A stretch of 64,000 nt of DNA from NCBI GenBank assembly GCA_902595715.1, contig CACJRI010000003.1, positions 69,583-133,582 of the forward strand, written 5' to 3'. Below, one piece after another: positions 1-8,662 of the stretch (positions are counted from its first letter, which is position 1; each line of letters begins with the position of its first letter). A program made the position numbers and the translations under genes. The stretch is from an uncultured SAR86 cluster bacterium. GTDB lineage: Bacteria > Pseudomonadota > Gammaproteobacteria > Magnimaribacterales > AG-339-G14. A model generated the notes under the pieces. The model had not been told where the DNA came from, made no database searches, and saw nothing but the letters and a program-made list of their open reading frames with translations.

Positions 1-246
1 CTGGAGGCCATGTCTATTGGAATACCTTGCATGGTTTCTCCTCACACAAATATGAAAGAGATTATTTCTAACTCCAATTCAGGTTGGGTAGTTGAAACTG
101 ACCAAAAAGAGATAGAAACGTTTTTTCATTTTTTAGATGATATTCAAAAGTCTGACTTATTGGGTAAAGGTAAAAACGCTAAGAATTTTTTAAAAGATAA
201 CTTAACATGGGATAAAATCGCTAAGTTAGATTATCTAGAAAAATGA
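1..246 (+). CDS. Glycosyltransferase, C-terminal fragment (5' end outside window)
   Basis: The reading frame is open from base 1, beginning LEAMSIGIPCMVSP, so the ATG at position 10 is an internal methionine. The E-A-[ML]-[SA]-x-G-x-P pattern is the nucleotide-sugar binding region of GT-B fold (family GT4/GT1) glycosyltransferases. The rest is the usual C-terminal helical tail, including a conserved SGWVV-type segment. It overlaps the next gene by 4 bases (ATGA), so it is probably the upstream member of the same polysaccharide operon. Donor and acceptor cannot be told from this fragment. Confidence 0.8.
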   Translation: MEAMSIGIPCMVSPHTNMKEIISNSNSGWVVETDQKEIETFFHFLDDIQKSDLLGKGKNAKNFLKDNLTWDKIAKLDYLEK

Positions 247-1280
247 AAATTGGTATAAATGGTTTTGGCAGAATAGGTAGAGTCCTTCATAGAATAATTT
301 CTACAGATGATAATTTATCGTTAGTAGCAATTAACGACATTAATCCTGATATAAATAATATTGCTTATTTAGCAAACTATGATTCAACCTATGGCAAATT
401 GGAGGATAAATTTAAAGTAGAAAATGATTTTTTAGTTAACAACTTAGAGAAAGTAAAGGTATTTTCAAATCCAAAAATAGATGAAGTTCCATGGTCAGAA
501 ATAGGTGTTGATTTATTAATTGACTCCTCTGGGATTGAGCAAAATTTAAAAGATTCGATTAATCTAAAAGGAAGTTTAAAGAATATTATTTTTACAAATT
601 CCCCTGACCCTTCCTTAGTAGATAAAACGGTTATATACGGTGTGAATCATGAAAAAATAGATATTTCTAAAGATTTTTTAGTTGCTAGCAGCATTTGCGA
701 TGCCACAGCAATTTCTCCTATCTTGAAATTATTGAATGACATATTCACTATAAAAAAAGGTTTTGTGACAACTTTACATCCTTGGTTGGGGTACCAAAAT
801 TTGTTAGACGGACCTTCAAAATCTTATGCCGTGCCCGGAGAAATTATTGATAATTATGCTCTTGGAAGGTCTAGTACAATGACCTTAATTCCAAAAAACA
901 CTTCAGCAGTTTCAGCAACATATAAGGTTTTGCCTGAACTACAAGATAAATTTTTAGCATATTCTTATAGGATACCCACCAATATAGTTTCTTCTGCAGA
1001 CCTTACTATTCAACTAGAAAAGGAATTGGATATTAATACGATTAAGGATACTTTAAGCACGTATGCAGCAAAAAATCCGGATATTCTTTCCATAAATAAA
1101 GATGCATTAGTATCCAGTGATTTTATAAGAAGTACTTTTTCTGGAGTTGTTGACTATAGGTTTCTCAAAGTAAAAGAAGATACAGTAAAAATTATGGTTT
1201 GGTATGACAATGAATGGGGCTATAGCTCAAGAGTAGTGGATTTATTAGGTTATTTAAAAAAATCCCATAATGTTTCATGA
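243..1280 (+). CDS. GAPDH-like phosphorylating aldehyde dehydrogenase in a polysaccharide locus
   Basis: 345 residues, the normal length for glyceraldehyde-3-phosphate dehydrogenase. Visible are the NAD-binding GFGRIGR at residues 7-13, ND at 31-32, YDSTYG at 46-51, and the C-terminal WYDNEWGYSSRVVD signature. The catalytic pair is kept: Cys152 and His179, 27 residues apart as in E. coli GapA (150/177). The strongly conserved C-T-T-N around the nucleophile is replaced by C-D-A-T, and the following cysteine is missing. It overlaps the cyclase gene downstream by 4 bases. This looks like a paralogue with a changed substrate (a sugar phosphate of the locus, perhaps erythrose-4-phosphate-like) rather than the housekeeping enzyme. 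The exact substrate is unknown. Confidence 0.8.
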   Translation: MKIGINGFGRIGRVLHRIISTDDNLSLVAINDINPDINNIAYLANYDSTYGKLEDKFKVENDFLVNNLEKVKVFSNPKIDEVPWSEIGVDLLIDSSGIEQNLKDSINLKGSLKNIIFTNSPDPSLVDKTVIYGVNHEKIDISKDFLVASSICDATAISPILKLLNDIFTIKKGFVTTLHPWLGYQNLLDGPSKSYAVPGEIIDNYALGRSSTMTLIPKNTSAVSATYKVLPELQDKFLAYSYRIPTNIVSSADLTIQLEKELDINTIKDTLSTYAAKNPDILSINKDALVSSDFIRSTFSGVVDYRFLKVKEDTVKIMVWYDNEWGYSSRVVDLLGYLKKSHNVS

Positions 1281-2407
1281 AAAAATTTTCCGCAAATGTT
1301 ATTGAGAATCAGAAAGTAAACTTTCTTTTTGATGATTCTAAAAATCTATCTGGCTTATCTGATATAGAATTTAAAAAATTTAAAAAGATATTCATTATTT
1401 TTGACCAAGCTCTCAAAAATTCTTGGGTGAAGGAAATTTCAGAAATAATAAAAAAATCAAAAAGCGAATTACATTTCATCCCGCTTAAAGGAATAGAAAA
1501 TATAAAAAGTTTAAGAGAAGTTGAAAAGCTTTTATATTTTTTAGAAGGCAGTAATTGTTCAAAAAATGACCTTATAGTTTCTATTGGTGGAGGGACTATA
1601 TTGGATTTAAGTGCATTTGTTTCGTCTATTTATATGAGAGGAGTAAAACTAGTAATGATCCCAACTACTTTGATGGGTCAAGCGGATGCAAGTTCTGCTG
1701 GAAAAACATGTATTAACGGAAGGCAAACAAAGAATTTAGTTGGAACTTTATTTATGCCTTTGTATGTATATAACAACATACATATTTTAAAAACGGCAGA
1801 TAGATATTCCCATCGACAAGGACTTTCCGAGATTTTTAAATACGGATTGCTAGGATCAAAAAAACTCATAAGATATTTAGAGCAATATGCAAGAGATTCT
1901 TTAGAAAATGACCCTCTTTTATTAAAAATATTAATTGAGACAATAAAAGTAAGAATAAAACTTAGAAAAATTGATCCATTAGTTAGTAATTTGGGACATA
2001 CCTTTGGTCACGCTTTCGAGTCTGAGTCAAAAAATTTAGTTGCTCATGGAGATGCAATCTCAGTAGGAATTATTTGCTCATTAAAATTAAGTCTTAAAAA
2101 AAGATATATATCTAAAAAGTTATATTCCCAATTAATGAAGATCATGAGAGATTTAAACCTTAATATTAATATTGATAAATCCTCGAATGTTGAGAGAGTA
2201 GTTAATTTAATGAAAAAAGATAAAAAATCCGATGGAGATCAAATAGGGTTTGTGCTTTTAACGGATATTGGAAAAATCGCAAAAACGAAGAATAAAAAAT
2301 TTTTATTTTTAGATGCAAAATATGTAAGTTCATTTTTAACTGAATTATATAAAGATAAAGATTTTCTTGTCACAAACCACTGGAAACAATTAACAAAAAA
2401 TGTTTAA
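1277..2407 (+). CDS. 3-dehydroquinate-synthase-like sugar-phosphate cyclase
   Basis: 376 residues of the dehydroquinate synthase/EEVS/DOI synthase superfamily, which are NAD- and metal-dependent enzymes cyclising heptulose or hexose phosphates. Visible are GGG plus D at about residues 100-107, an MRG and IPTTL segment, DASSAGKT in place of the usual D(S/A)SVGGKT, EIFKYGLL, and the metal-site helices NLGHTFGHA and AHGDAIS. DKK near residue 316 is kept. Compared with AroB, the segment before NLGHT is about 5 residues shorter, and the Arg four positions before the Asn is Pro. A tight overlap with the GAPDH-like gene and the SDR argues for secondary sugar/cyclitol metabolism rather than the shikimate pathway. 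The product is not identified. Confidence 0.75.
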   Translation: MKKFSANVIENQKVNFLFDDSKNLSGLSDIEFKKFKKIFIIFDQALKNSWVKEISEIIKKSKSELHFIPLKGIENIKSLREVEKLLYFLEGSNCSKNDLIVSIGGGTILDLSAFVSSIYMRGVKLVMIPTTLMGQADASSAGKTCINGRQTKNLVGTLFMPLYVYNNIHILKTADRYSHRQGLSEIFKYGLLGSKKLIRYLEQYARDSLENDPLLLKILIETIKVRIKLRKIDPLVSNLGHTFGHAFESESKNLVAHGDAISVGIICSLKLSLKKRYISKKLYSQLMKIMRDLNLNINIDKSSNVERVVNLMKKDKKSDGDQIGFVLLTDIGKIAKTKNKKFLFLDAKYVSSFLTELYKDKDFLVTNHWKQLTKNV

Positions 2408-3149
2408 TAATAAAACCATAGTTGTTACGGGCGGCTCATCTGGGATAGGGAAAAAAATAACTGAAGAAATCTTAGCAGAAAGGGGAAGGGTATTCGTTCT
2501 CTCAAAAAACGAAAAAAAAATAAATTCTCTTAATAAAAAATATATTTCAAATAAAAAATTCTTAGGCATTCAATGTGATATATCAGATGAAAGTGAAGTT
2601 AAAGAAGCTTTTAATTTTATTAATAAAAAAACTAATCACATCTATGGGTTAGTTAATAATGCTGGAATTAATCCTTCAAGAAACAACATTCTGAGTACTT
2701 CTTTGGCTGACTGGGAAGATACTATAAATACAAATCTTAAAGGAGCTTTTTTATGCAGTAAGGAAGCAATTAAATCCATGGAAAAAAATAGTCAGGGATC
2801 TATTGTAAATATTTCATCAGTGGCTGCGTTTGGAATGCAAAGAAGGGTAGCATATTCATCTAGCAAGGCTGGAATGATTGGATTTACAAAGTCTTTAGCT
2901 CGTGATCATGCTTCTAAGAGTATAAGGGTAAATTGTATTTGTCCTGGATACGTACCAACTAACCTTGTAAAAAGCTACCTAAAGGATTTATCTAAAAAGG
3001 AAAAAACAGATCTATTAGATAGACACCCTTTAGGAAAATTAGGTAATCCTGAGGATATAGCCTTTGCTACAAGCTTCTTACTCTCTTCTAAAGCAAAATG
3101 GATAACCGGTGCAGTACTAAATGTTGATGGCGGGTACAGTATTTTTTAA
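2400..3149 (+). CDS. Short-chain dehydrogenase/reductase (SDR)
   Basis: 249 residues, a classical SDR. The NAD(P)-binding TGGSSGIG lies near residue 11 and NNAG near residue 87. The catalytic Ser is in NISS, and YSSSK supplies Tyr and Lys. The C-terminal part reads P-L-G-x-x-G-x-P-E-D-I-A and ends in TGAVLNVDGG, the FabG-like ending. It overlaps the cyclase gene by 8 bases, so translation is probably coupled. In context it would oxidise or reduce a hydroxyl of the cyclised sugar, by analogy with the dehydrogenases of C7-cyclitol pathways (inference). A housekeeping FabG role is less likely because no fatty-acid genes are adjacent. Confidence 0.85.
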   Translation: MFNNKTIVVTGGSSGIGKKITEEILAERGRVFVLSKNEKKINSLNKKYISNKKFLGIQCDISDESEVKEAFNFINKKTNHIYGLVNNAGINPSRNNILSTSLADWEDTINTNLKGAFLCSKEAIKSMEKNSQGSIVNISSVAAFGMQRRVAYSSSKAGMIGFTKSLARDHASKSIRVNCICPGYVPTNLVKSYLKDLSKKEKTDLLDRHPLGKLGNPEDIAFATSFLLSSKAKWITGAVLNVDGGYSIF

Positions 3150-3814
3150 GAAAGTGTAAAGCCTTTTAGCGCAATATTCGACTCTTCAATCGCGATAATT
3201 TCATTCACCTTTTGAAGCTTAAAATTTCTTATTGACCTATTTTTAATAAAGTTCTCTTTAGCAACTTTATAGAAATCCTTATTTAATTCCTTAGTTTTCT
3301 TAACATCTGCAAGAAAATGATATCTCAATTTTTCAGGCTTCCATGTTCTAAGATGGGATCTTATTTCTTTATTAAGGTTAGGGTTATATTTAGTTAAAAG
3401 ATCAATATATTTTCTTGAAACCGGAGGAAAGGTATCCACGTAAAATACTTTTTCTTTAGACAAAGTAAAATTTTTTATATGAGGATCCAATCCTAAGTTA
3501 TTTTTTTTACAATTTTTAAGAATTATTTCTATCTGTCTAACAACGTTCTCCATGAAAGATCTAGATAGTTGTTTACCTTTTAAAATTTCAATTAAGCTTT
3601 CACCACAAAACTCATATTTGAAAGTAAGACCTTTACTAGATATTAATTTTGGCATTGTTACGCCAGCTTTATTCAGCTCTAGATAGTAGCTATAAATCAA
3701 TTTTGAAACCTTTTCGATTTCTTTTTTTGGAATTGTTTTTAAAATATATGTTTTTTTTACAAATTCTTTTTTAAAAATAATTTGAGTATCGTTGATAGTG
3801 AAATATTTTTTCAT
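3146..3814 (-). CDS. Kinase-fold protein (aminoglycoside-phosphotransferase/protein-kinase-like)
   Basis: 222 residues, not assigned to a named family. It carries a plausible APH-type catalytic loop, LDPHIKN, where Asp and Asn are five residues apart as in the HGDLHxxN loop. This is followed by FYVDTF, like the metal-binding I-D-F/W motif. The N-terminal third is Lys-rich beta strands with an EKVSKLIYSYY helix. It is convergent with the SDR (4-base overlap) and divergent from the nucleotidyltransferase. A sugar or cyclitol kinase would fit between a cyclase and a nucleotidyltransferase. A Kdo-kinase-like or regulatory protein is the alternative. The fold assignment rests on the two motifs only. 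Confidence 0.5.
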   Translation of the reverse strand: MKKYFTINDTQIIFKKEFVKKTYILKTIPKKEIEKVSKLIYSYYLELNKAGVTMPKLISSKGLTFKYEFCGESLIEILKGKQLSRSFMENVVRQIEIILKNCKKNNLGLDPHIKNFTLSKEKVFYVDTFPPVSRKYIDLLTKYNPNLNKEIRSHLRTWKPEKLRYHFLADVKKTKELNKDFYKVAKENFIKNRSIRNFKLQKVNEIIAIEESNIALKGFTLS

Positions 3815-3839
3815 TATTTTTATGATAATTAGAATTTCC

Positions 3840-3867
3840 TATAAAATAAACCCTGCAGTTTAAAGGA
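3840..3867 (+). promoter_or_regulatory. Probable -10 box and ribosome-binding site for the nucleotidyltransferase
   Basis: TATAAA at 3840-3845 lies in the divergent gap between two genes. It is followed by AAAGGA at 3862-3867, just upstream of the ATG at 3869. No convincing -35 box is visible (TTTTTA at about 3817). Confidence 0.35.
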
Positions 3868-3868
3868 T

Positions 3869-4579
3869 ATGGAAGCAGTAATATTAGCAGCAGGCTTAGG
3901 ATCAAGATTAAGGCCTTATACAAATAAAGTGCCAAAGGCGATGGTTTGTTTTAAAGGGACCGAAATCATAAAACATCAAATCGAAACTCTACTGTCCCAA
4001 GATATAGAAAAGATAACAATCGTTACTGGCTATAAATCAAAAATACTTTATAAATTTTTAGATAAGACTTTCCCAAAATTAAAATTTAATTTTGTAGAAA
4101 ATAAAAAATACAACGCAACAAATAGCGCATACTCTGCCATGAAAGTATTGCATAACATTTCATCATCATATATTCATGTAAATTGCGACATATTATTTTC
4201 TAAGGAAGTTCTAAATAACCTGATTAAATTACCAAAGAAAAATGTAATTTCAGCTAGAAAGGATATAACCCTTAAAGACTCTATGGAAAATATTATTGAG
4301 GTTGAAGGAAGAATAGTAAATATGTCTCTTAGAAAGTCTAAGCATGCAAAATTTAAGGCATTTGGTTTAGCAAAAATAAGTTTAGAAGCTTTACATGCAA
4401 ATATAAATTTTTTTCAAGCCTTAAAAAAAGAAGTGCAAAGGCAAGAAAATTATTTTGGTTTGATAAGGATGAATTTAGGAAAAATCGATTATCATTTATT
4501 AGAAACTAATAAAAAACATTTATCTGAAATCAATACTGTAGAAGATTTAAAAAATTGTAAATTTAGTCTTAAAGGCTAA
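3869..4579 (+). CDS. Sugar/alcohol-phosphate nucleotidyltransferase (LicC/GlmU-N-like)
   Basis: 236 residues of the NTP_transferase fold. The N-terminus AVILAAGLGSRLRPYT is the nucleotide-binding signature, with the catalytic K in PKAMV. VNCDILF near residue 109 is the metal-binding Asp segment. The NATNSAYSAMKV segment resembles phosphocholine or polyol-phosphate cytidylyltransferases (LicC type) more than glucose-1-phosphate enzymes. It would activate a phosphorylated sugar, polyol or cyclitol as an NDP or CDP derivative. A good Shine-Dalgarno AAAGGA precedes the ATG. Its position after a cyclase, an SDR and a kinase-fold gene suggests it activates their product (inference). Confidence 0.75.
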   Translation: MEAVILAAGLGSRLRPYTNKVPKAMVCFKGTEIIKHQIETLLSQDIEKITIVTGYKSKILYKFLDKTFPKLKFNFVENKKYNATNSAYSAMKVLHNISSSYIHVNCDILFSKEVLNNLIKLPKKNVISARKDITLKDSMENIIEVEGRIVNMSLRKSKHAKFKAFGLAKISLEALHANINFFQALKKEVQRQENYFGLIRMNLGKIDYHLLETNKKHLSEINTVEDLKNCKFSLKG

Positions 4580-4593
4580 TTCTTATTTTTGAA

Positions 4594-5364
4594 GTGCAAA
4601 AGAAAGACGAATTTAAAGAAATCTTAGTTAACCATTTCAATAAGCAGGGTGCTAAAGATTTTCAGAGTTATGGGTCCTCGTCTTTTCTTAAAAGTTGGCA
4701 GGAACCATATGTTTATATGGAAAAATATTTAAACTCAAAAAATCTAGAGGATACTAATTTTTTAGATTATTGTTGTGGAACAGGTATTCATTCGATTTAT
4801 CCTGCAAAATTAGGAGCCCAAGTAACTGGAATAGATTTTTCGTCTAACTCAATAGAAAGCGCAATAGAAAGATCAAAATTTTTTAACGTAGAAGATAAAT
4901 GTCAGTTTTTAGTTCAAGATGCAGAAGAAGGCATTTCTATTCAGCAAAAATTTGATTATATCATTTGCGTCCAAAGTCTTTTATATCTTGATTTAAATGA
5001 AACTTTTAGCAAACTTTCAAAATTACTAAAAGATCAAGGCGAATTAATAATAATTGAAAGTGTTTCGGGCAATTATCTTTTTGACCTAAATAGAGTTAAA
5101 AATACTAAAAATATTTCTCTAAAATTTTCATCTTCTTTAAAAAAACTTCATTCCAAAGAAATCATCAAAAATACAAAAAGATATTTTAAGATTTTAGATG
5201 AAGATTATTTTGGCTTTACTACGACAGTTTCTTATTTAATTGAGAGTAAATTTAAAGTATCTTTTTTAAATAAGTTTTTTTTTGGCCTAGATTATCTTTT
5301 AAAAAAAATTCCTCTCTTAAGAAGATATTTTTTTACTATGTTAATAATTTTAAAAAAAGTTTAG
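4594..5364 (+). CDS. Class I SAM-dependent methyltransferase
   Basis: 256 residues starting at a GTG codon; no in-frame ATG is available nearby. Motif I is LDYCCGTGIHS at about residue 58, motif post-I is VTGIDFS, and YIICVQSLLYL is the later motif IV region, a Methyltransf_11/25 arrangement. The C-terminal 60 residues are basic and hydrophobic ([22 protein letters not shown]) and may bind the membrane surface. It lies 14 bases after the nucleotidyltransferase. An O-methylation of the polysaccharide or its precursor is likely; the substrate is unknown. It converges with the next gene with a 4-base overlap. Confidence 0.75.
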   Translation: MQKKDEFKEILVNHFNKQGAKDFQSYGSSSFLKSWQEPYVYMEKYLNSKNLEDTNFLDYCCGTGIHSIYPAKLGAQVTGIDFSSNSIESAIERSKFFNVEDKCQFLVQDAEEGISIQQKFDYIICVQSLLYLDLNETFSKLSKLLKDQGELIIIESVSGNYLFDLNRVKNTKNISLKFSSSLKKLHSKEIIKNTKRYFKILDEDYFGFTTTVSYLIESKFKVSFLNKFFFGLDYLLKKIPLLRRYFFTMLIILKKV

Positions 5365-6272
5365 ATCTTTGAAAAAATGTGTTCAACGGTTTTTTTTAAA
5401 CTTTTTTCTGGATCTTGACTTCTAAAGCCAATTTTTTTTATTTTAGAATTATTTCCATACCAGCTATCTCTTATCCCTTTATAGCTATTTTTATCCCATG
5501 AGATTTTAGTCTTTTCTAGTTTTAATAATTTTTTTATATCATTTGCTAAGGATTTAAGTTCAGTTTTCTTTCCACTACACAAGTTATATATTTCTCCTGG
5601 TTTTCCTCTTGAATTTATCAGCTTTAACCCTTTGACAATATCATTCACATGAAGGTAGTCTCTAAATTGATTTCCACTTCCATTAAGCGTTACTTCACTG
5701 GGATTATCTTTAATCTTTTTTATAAGGTCATATATAAAAAATCTGTCCATGTCCTCTCCGTAAACACTGAATATTCTGGCTATCCTTATGTCAATTCCAA
5801 AAGACTCGAAATATGACAGAGCTAGACCTTCAATAGCATATTTAGATGCAGAATAGGGTGAAGGAGGGAATAAAGAGTCTGTTTCTTTAAAATAAGTTTT
5901 CTTTCTAGAGTCATAAAGAGATCCAGAAGAACAAATGATCAACTTTGATTTTCGACTGGCATTAGAAATAACATTACTAAAGCCTTGGAGAGATTTTATA
6001 AATGAAATTTCAGGCTTCTTGATAGAGTCTTCTACAGAGCTTTCTCCAGCTAGAAAGAAAATAATAACTTTTTTATATTGAGCATTGAGTTTCTTTAAAA
6101 ATAAACTTATCTCTCTTTTGCTATTAATGTCTATGAAAAAATGATTTCTATTTATTTTATCTTTTTTATCATTCTTAGAGATAAAAAAAGTATTTTCATC
6201 AACAAAAGACTTAGATAAACCTCTTCCAATTAGTCCAGTAGCACCAATTATAAGGCGACAAGAAGGTTTCAT
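5361..6272 (-). CDS. NAD-dependent epimerase/dehydratase family protein, partner of Gmd
   Basis: 303 residues, an extended SDR. The cofactor motif GATGLIG is near residue 10, the Ser is in ICSSGSLYD, and YSASK gives the catalytic Tyr and Lys. [17 protein letters not shown] is the conserved epimerase-family segment. It overlaps the upstream gmd by 4 bases, so it probably uses the GDP-4-keto-6-deoxymannose made by Gmd. That would make it a 4-ketoreductase of the Rmd or GDP-6-deoxytalose type, or a fucose-synthase-like epimerase. Which one cannot be decided from motifs alone. Confidence 0.8.
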   Translation of the reverse strand: MKPSCRLIIGATGLIGRGLSKSFVDENTFFISKNDKKDKINRNHFFIDINSKREISLFLKKLNAQYKKVIIFFLAGESSVEDSIKKPEISFIKSLQGFSNVISNASRKSKLIICSSGSLYDSRKKTYFKETDSLFPPSPYSASKYAIEGLALSYFESFGIDIRIARIFSVYGEDMDRFFIYDLIKKIKDNPSEVTLNGSGNQFRDYLHVNDIVKGLKLINSRGKPGEIYNLCSGKKTELKSLANDIKKLLKLEKTKISWDKNSYKGIRDSWYGNNSKIKKIGFRSQDPEKSLKKTVEHIFSKI

Positions 6273-7351
6273 ATTTCGCCATCTTTGAAGAAAGAGAAAT
6301 CTTTTTTATTTTCTTTTTCTACTTTGGCTATATTCATATCGTATTCCATCATCTCTTCTACTAAATCATTAAAACTAATTTTTGGTTCCCATGAGAGAGT
6401 TTTTTTTGCTTTGGAGGAGTCTCCAAGTAGGCTATCAACTTCTGAAGGCCTATAGTATTTTTCATGAACGCAAATAATTTCATCTCCATTTTCAGAATTA
6501 ATTGCAACTTCATTAAGTCCTTCTCCAGACCATTCTATCTTTAAGCCAATAAATTCTGAAGCTTGGTTTATAAAATCTCTCACAGAGTGTTGTTGCCCTG
6601 TTGAAATTACAAAATCATCAGGTTTATCATGTTGTAAAATCAACCACTGAGCATAAACAAAATCTTTAGCATGTCCCCAGTCTCTTTTAGAGTCTAGGTT
6701 TCCAATATATAATTTTTTTTGAGTGCCCATTTTTATTCTACATAAGGCTCTAGTTATTTTTCTAGTCACAAAAGTTTCACCTCTTACAGGTGATTCATGA
6801 TTAAAAAGTATTCCATTTGATGTAAAAAAACCATAAGAGTCTCTATAGTTTTTTACTGTCCAATAAGAATATAGTTTAGAAATGGCATAAGGGGATTGCG
6901 GATTAAAAGGAGTGAGTTCATTTTGAGGACTTTCTAATGCCTTTCCAAAAAGCTCTGATGTGGATGCTTGATAGAATTTTGTCTCTTTTAATGAGAGTAT
7001 TCTCATTCCCTCTAGCAATCTTAAAGTTCCTATTGCATCAGCATTTGCAGTATATTCAGGTTCTTCAAAGGAAACATGCACGTGACTTTGTGCTGCCAGA
7101 TTATAAATTTCATCAGGCTTAACCTGTTGAAGAATTCTTATTAAGCTGGAGGAGTCTGTCATGTCTCCATGATGAAGAAATAAAGAAGTATTTGGAGCTA
7201 AAGGATCTGAATATAGATGGTCAATTCTAGAAGTATTAAAACTGGAAGATCTCCTTCTTAAACCATGAACTTCGTAGCCTTTTTTTAAAAGAAACTCTGC
7301 AAGATAAGCACCGTCTTGCCCTGTTATTCCGGTGATCAAAGCTTTTTTCAT
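6269..7351 (-). CDS. gmd: GDP-mannose 4,6-dehydratase
   Basis: 360 residues, the usual Gmd length. The N-terminus [19 protein letters not shown] with [12 protein letters not shown] is the Gmd signature. The family-typical [36 protein letters not shown] (Tyr-Lys pair) and [16 protein letters not shown] are all present. It makes GDP-4-keto-6-deoxy-D-mannose in the cytoplasm, the precursor of fucose, rhamnose, perosamine and related residues. It is the first gene of a two-gene minus-strand operon with the epimerase/reductase, divergent from a glycosyltransferase gene. No perosamine synthase is directly adjacent, but a DegT aminotransferase lies 1.3 kb away. Confidence 0.95.
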   Translation of the reverse strand: MKKALITGITGQDGAYLAEFLLKKGYEVHGLRRRSSSFNTSRIDHLYSDPLAPNTSLFLHHGDMTDSSSLIRILQQVKPDEIYNLAAQSHVHVSFEEPEYTANADAIGTLRLLEGMRILSLKETKFYQASTSELFGKALESPQNELTPFNPQSPYAISKLYSYWTVKNYRDSYGFFTSNGILFNHESPVRGETFVTRKITRALCRIKMGTQKKLYIGNLDSKRDWGHAKDFVYAQWLILQHDKPDDFVISTGQQHSVRDFINQASEFIGLKIEWSGEGLNEVAINSENGDEIICVHEKYYRPSEVDSLLGDSSKAKKTLSWEPKISFNDLVEEMMEYDMNIAKVEKENKKDFSFFKDGEI

Positions 7352-7438
7352 AATGTATTCTATGCTAATTTGCGTTTTTTTTGAAAAGGTCTATAAATAC
7401 GAGCGGAAATAAAAAAATTTTCTTAATTTTTACAAATT

Positions 7439-8656
7439 ATGACAAAAAAGTGCTTGTTGGTTAGCCCAGACTTCCCCCCACCTCTAATTGGAGGTTCTCT
7501 TGTTTATATAAGTACTCTTGTAAATAATTCACAAGATTCTTTTGACATTGTCTCAGGTGTAACAAAAAACAGAAAAGACGAAGTAATTGAGAGTCCTGAC
7601 AAAATATTAAGATCAAGCTTCATTGTAGACTCTTCAAATCCTACAAGATTTGAACTTTTAAAGATGTACATATACATATTTTTTTTGATTCCATTTATGG
7701 CTTTCAGAACTCCGTATAAAGCAATAATTGCAAATTCAGGAGTAATTGGTAATTCAATTTTAATATTTCTAGGTAAGCTACTTAAAATTAAAGTCATCTG
7801 CATTGCTTATGGTGAAGAATTAAACGCACCTCTCAAAAACAAAACTGTTAAAAATATCCTAAAAAAAAATTTAATTAAATTTTTTTATAAAAAGGCGTCA
7901 GGATTCATAGTTGTTTGCCATTTTTGTAAAAATCTCCTAACCAATAATTTTGGAATTGAAAATAATAAAATCGATGTGGTTGCTTCTTGTTTGTCATTAC
8001 AAAAATTTTCTGAAGAATTAAATATATCAAAGAAAAAAAATTCTATATTGAGTGTAGGACGGTTAATTGAAAGAAAAGGTTTCCACCTACTTATTATGTC
8101 AGTTTTAAGGTTAAGACAAAAAATAGAGAATTTAACTCTTACAATAGTTGGACAAGGTCCTAAAAGAAAAAATCTTCTTAAAATAATCCATGAAAATAAT
8201 GCATCAGACTTTATTTTGCTTCAGACTGAAGTAGATGATGAAAAACTAAAACAAATTTATGAGACATCCGAGCTATTCGTTTTAGCGAACCATGAACTTA
8301 AAAATGGAGATACTGAAGGATGTCCTTCAGTATTCTCTGAAGCAATGCTTTATGAGCTTCCTTCAATTGGAGGAAAGTATGCCGGTGTTGAAACTGCAAT
8401 TATAAATAATGAAAATGGCTTAGTTATAGATATGAAAAGTGAATCTGATCTTGATAAAGCCATATTAAAAATACTTGGAAATAAATCTTTAAGAGACAAT
8501 TTTATACTTAATGGAAAGAAGAAATTATTGAGAGATCATCATCCACATGTAGTGGGTAAACAGTTCGAAAAATCTATTGAAAGATTTTTAAATGATAAAC
8601 CAGCAGAAGATTTTCAAAAAAAATTTAATTCATCCACTCCATCAATAAATATATAA
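7439..8656 (+). CDS. Glycosyltransferase family 4 (GT-B fold)
   Basis: 405 residues. The N-terminus CLLVSPDFPPPLIGGSLVYI is the usual acceptor-domain start (P-P-x-x-G-G). ILSVGRLIERKGFHLLI opens the donor domain, and TEGCPSVFSEAMLYELPSIG contains the E-x7-E-like donor-binding motif. A hydrophobic stretch at residues 75-90 may associate with the membrane. It is first in a plus-strand run with the aminotransferase, transketolase subunits, phosphoglycosyl transferase and methyltransferase. It probably adds one sugar to the lipid-linked repeat unit. The specificity is unknown. Confidence 0.85.
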   Translation: MTKKCLLVSPDFPPPLIGGSLVYISTLVNNSQDSFDIVSGVTKNRKDEVIESPDKILRSSFIVDSSNPTRFELLKMYIYIFFLIPFMAFRTPYKAIIANSGVIGNSILIFLGKLLKIKVICIAYGEELNAPLKNKTVKNILKKNLIKFFYKKASGFIVVCHFCKNLLTNNFGIENNKIDVVASCLSLQKFSEELNISKKKNSILSVGRLIERKGFHLLIMSVLRLRQKIENLTLTIVGQGPKRKNLLKIIHENNASDFILLQTEVDDEKLKQIYETSELFVLANHELKNGDTEGCPSVFSEAMLYELPSIGGKYAGVETAIINNENGLVIDMKSESDLDKAILKILGNKSLRDNFILNGKKKLLRDHHPHVVGKQFEKSIERFLNDKPAEDFQKKFNSSTPSINI

Positions 8657-8662
8657 TCTGCC

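Noticed and set aside
10-246. ATG at position 10 as a true gene start
   Set aside because: The frame is open upstream to base 1 and the first codons belong to the conserved glycosyltransferase motif, so the gene is only truncated by the window edge.
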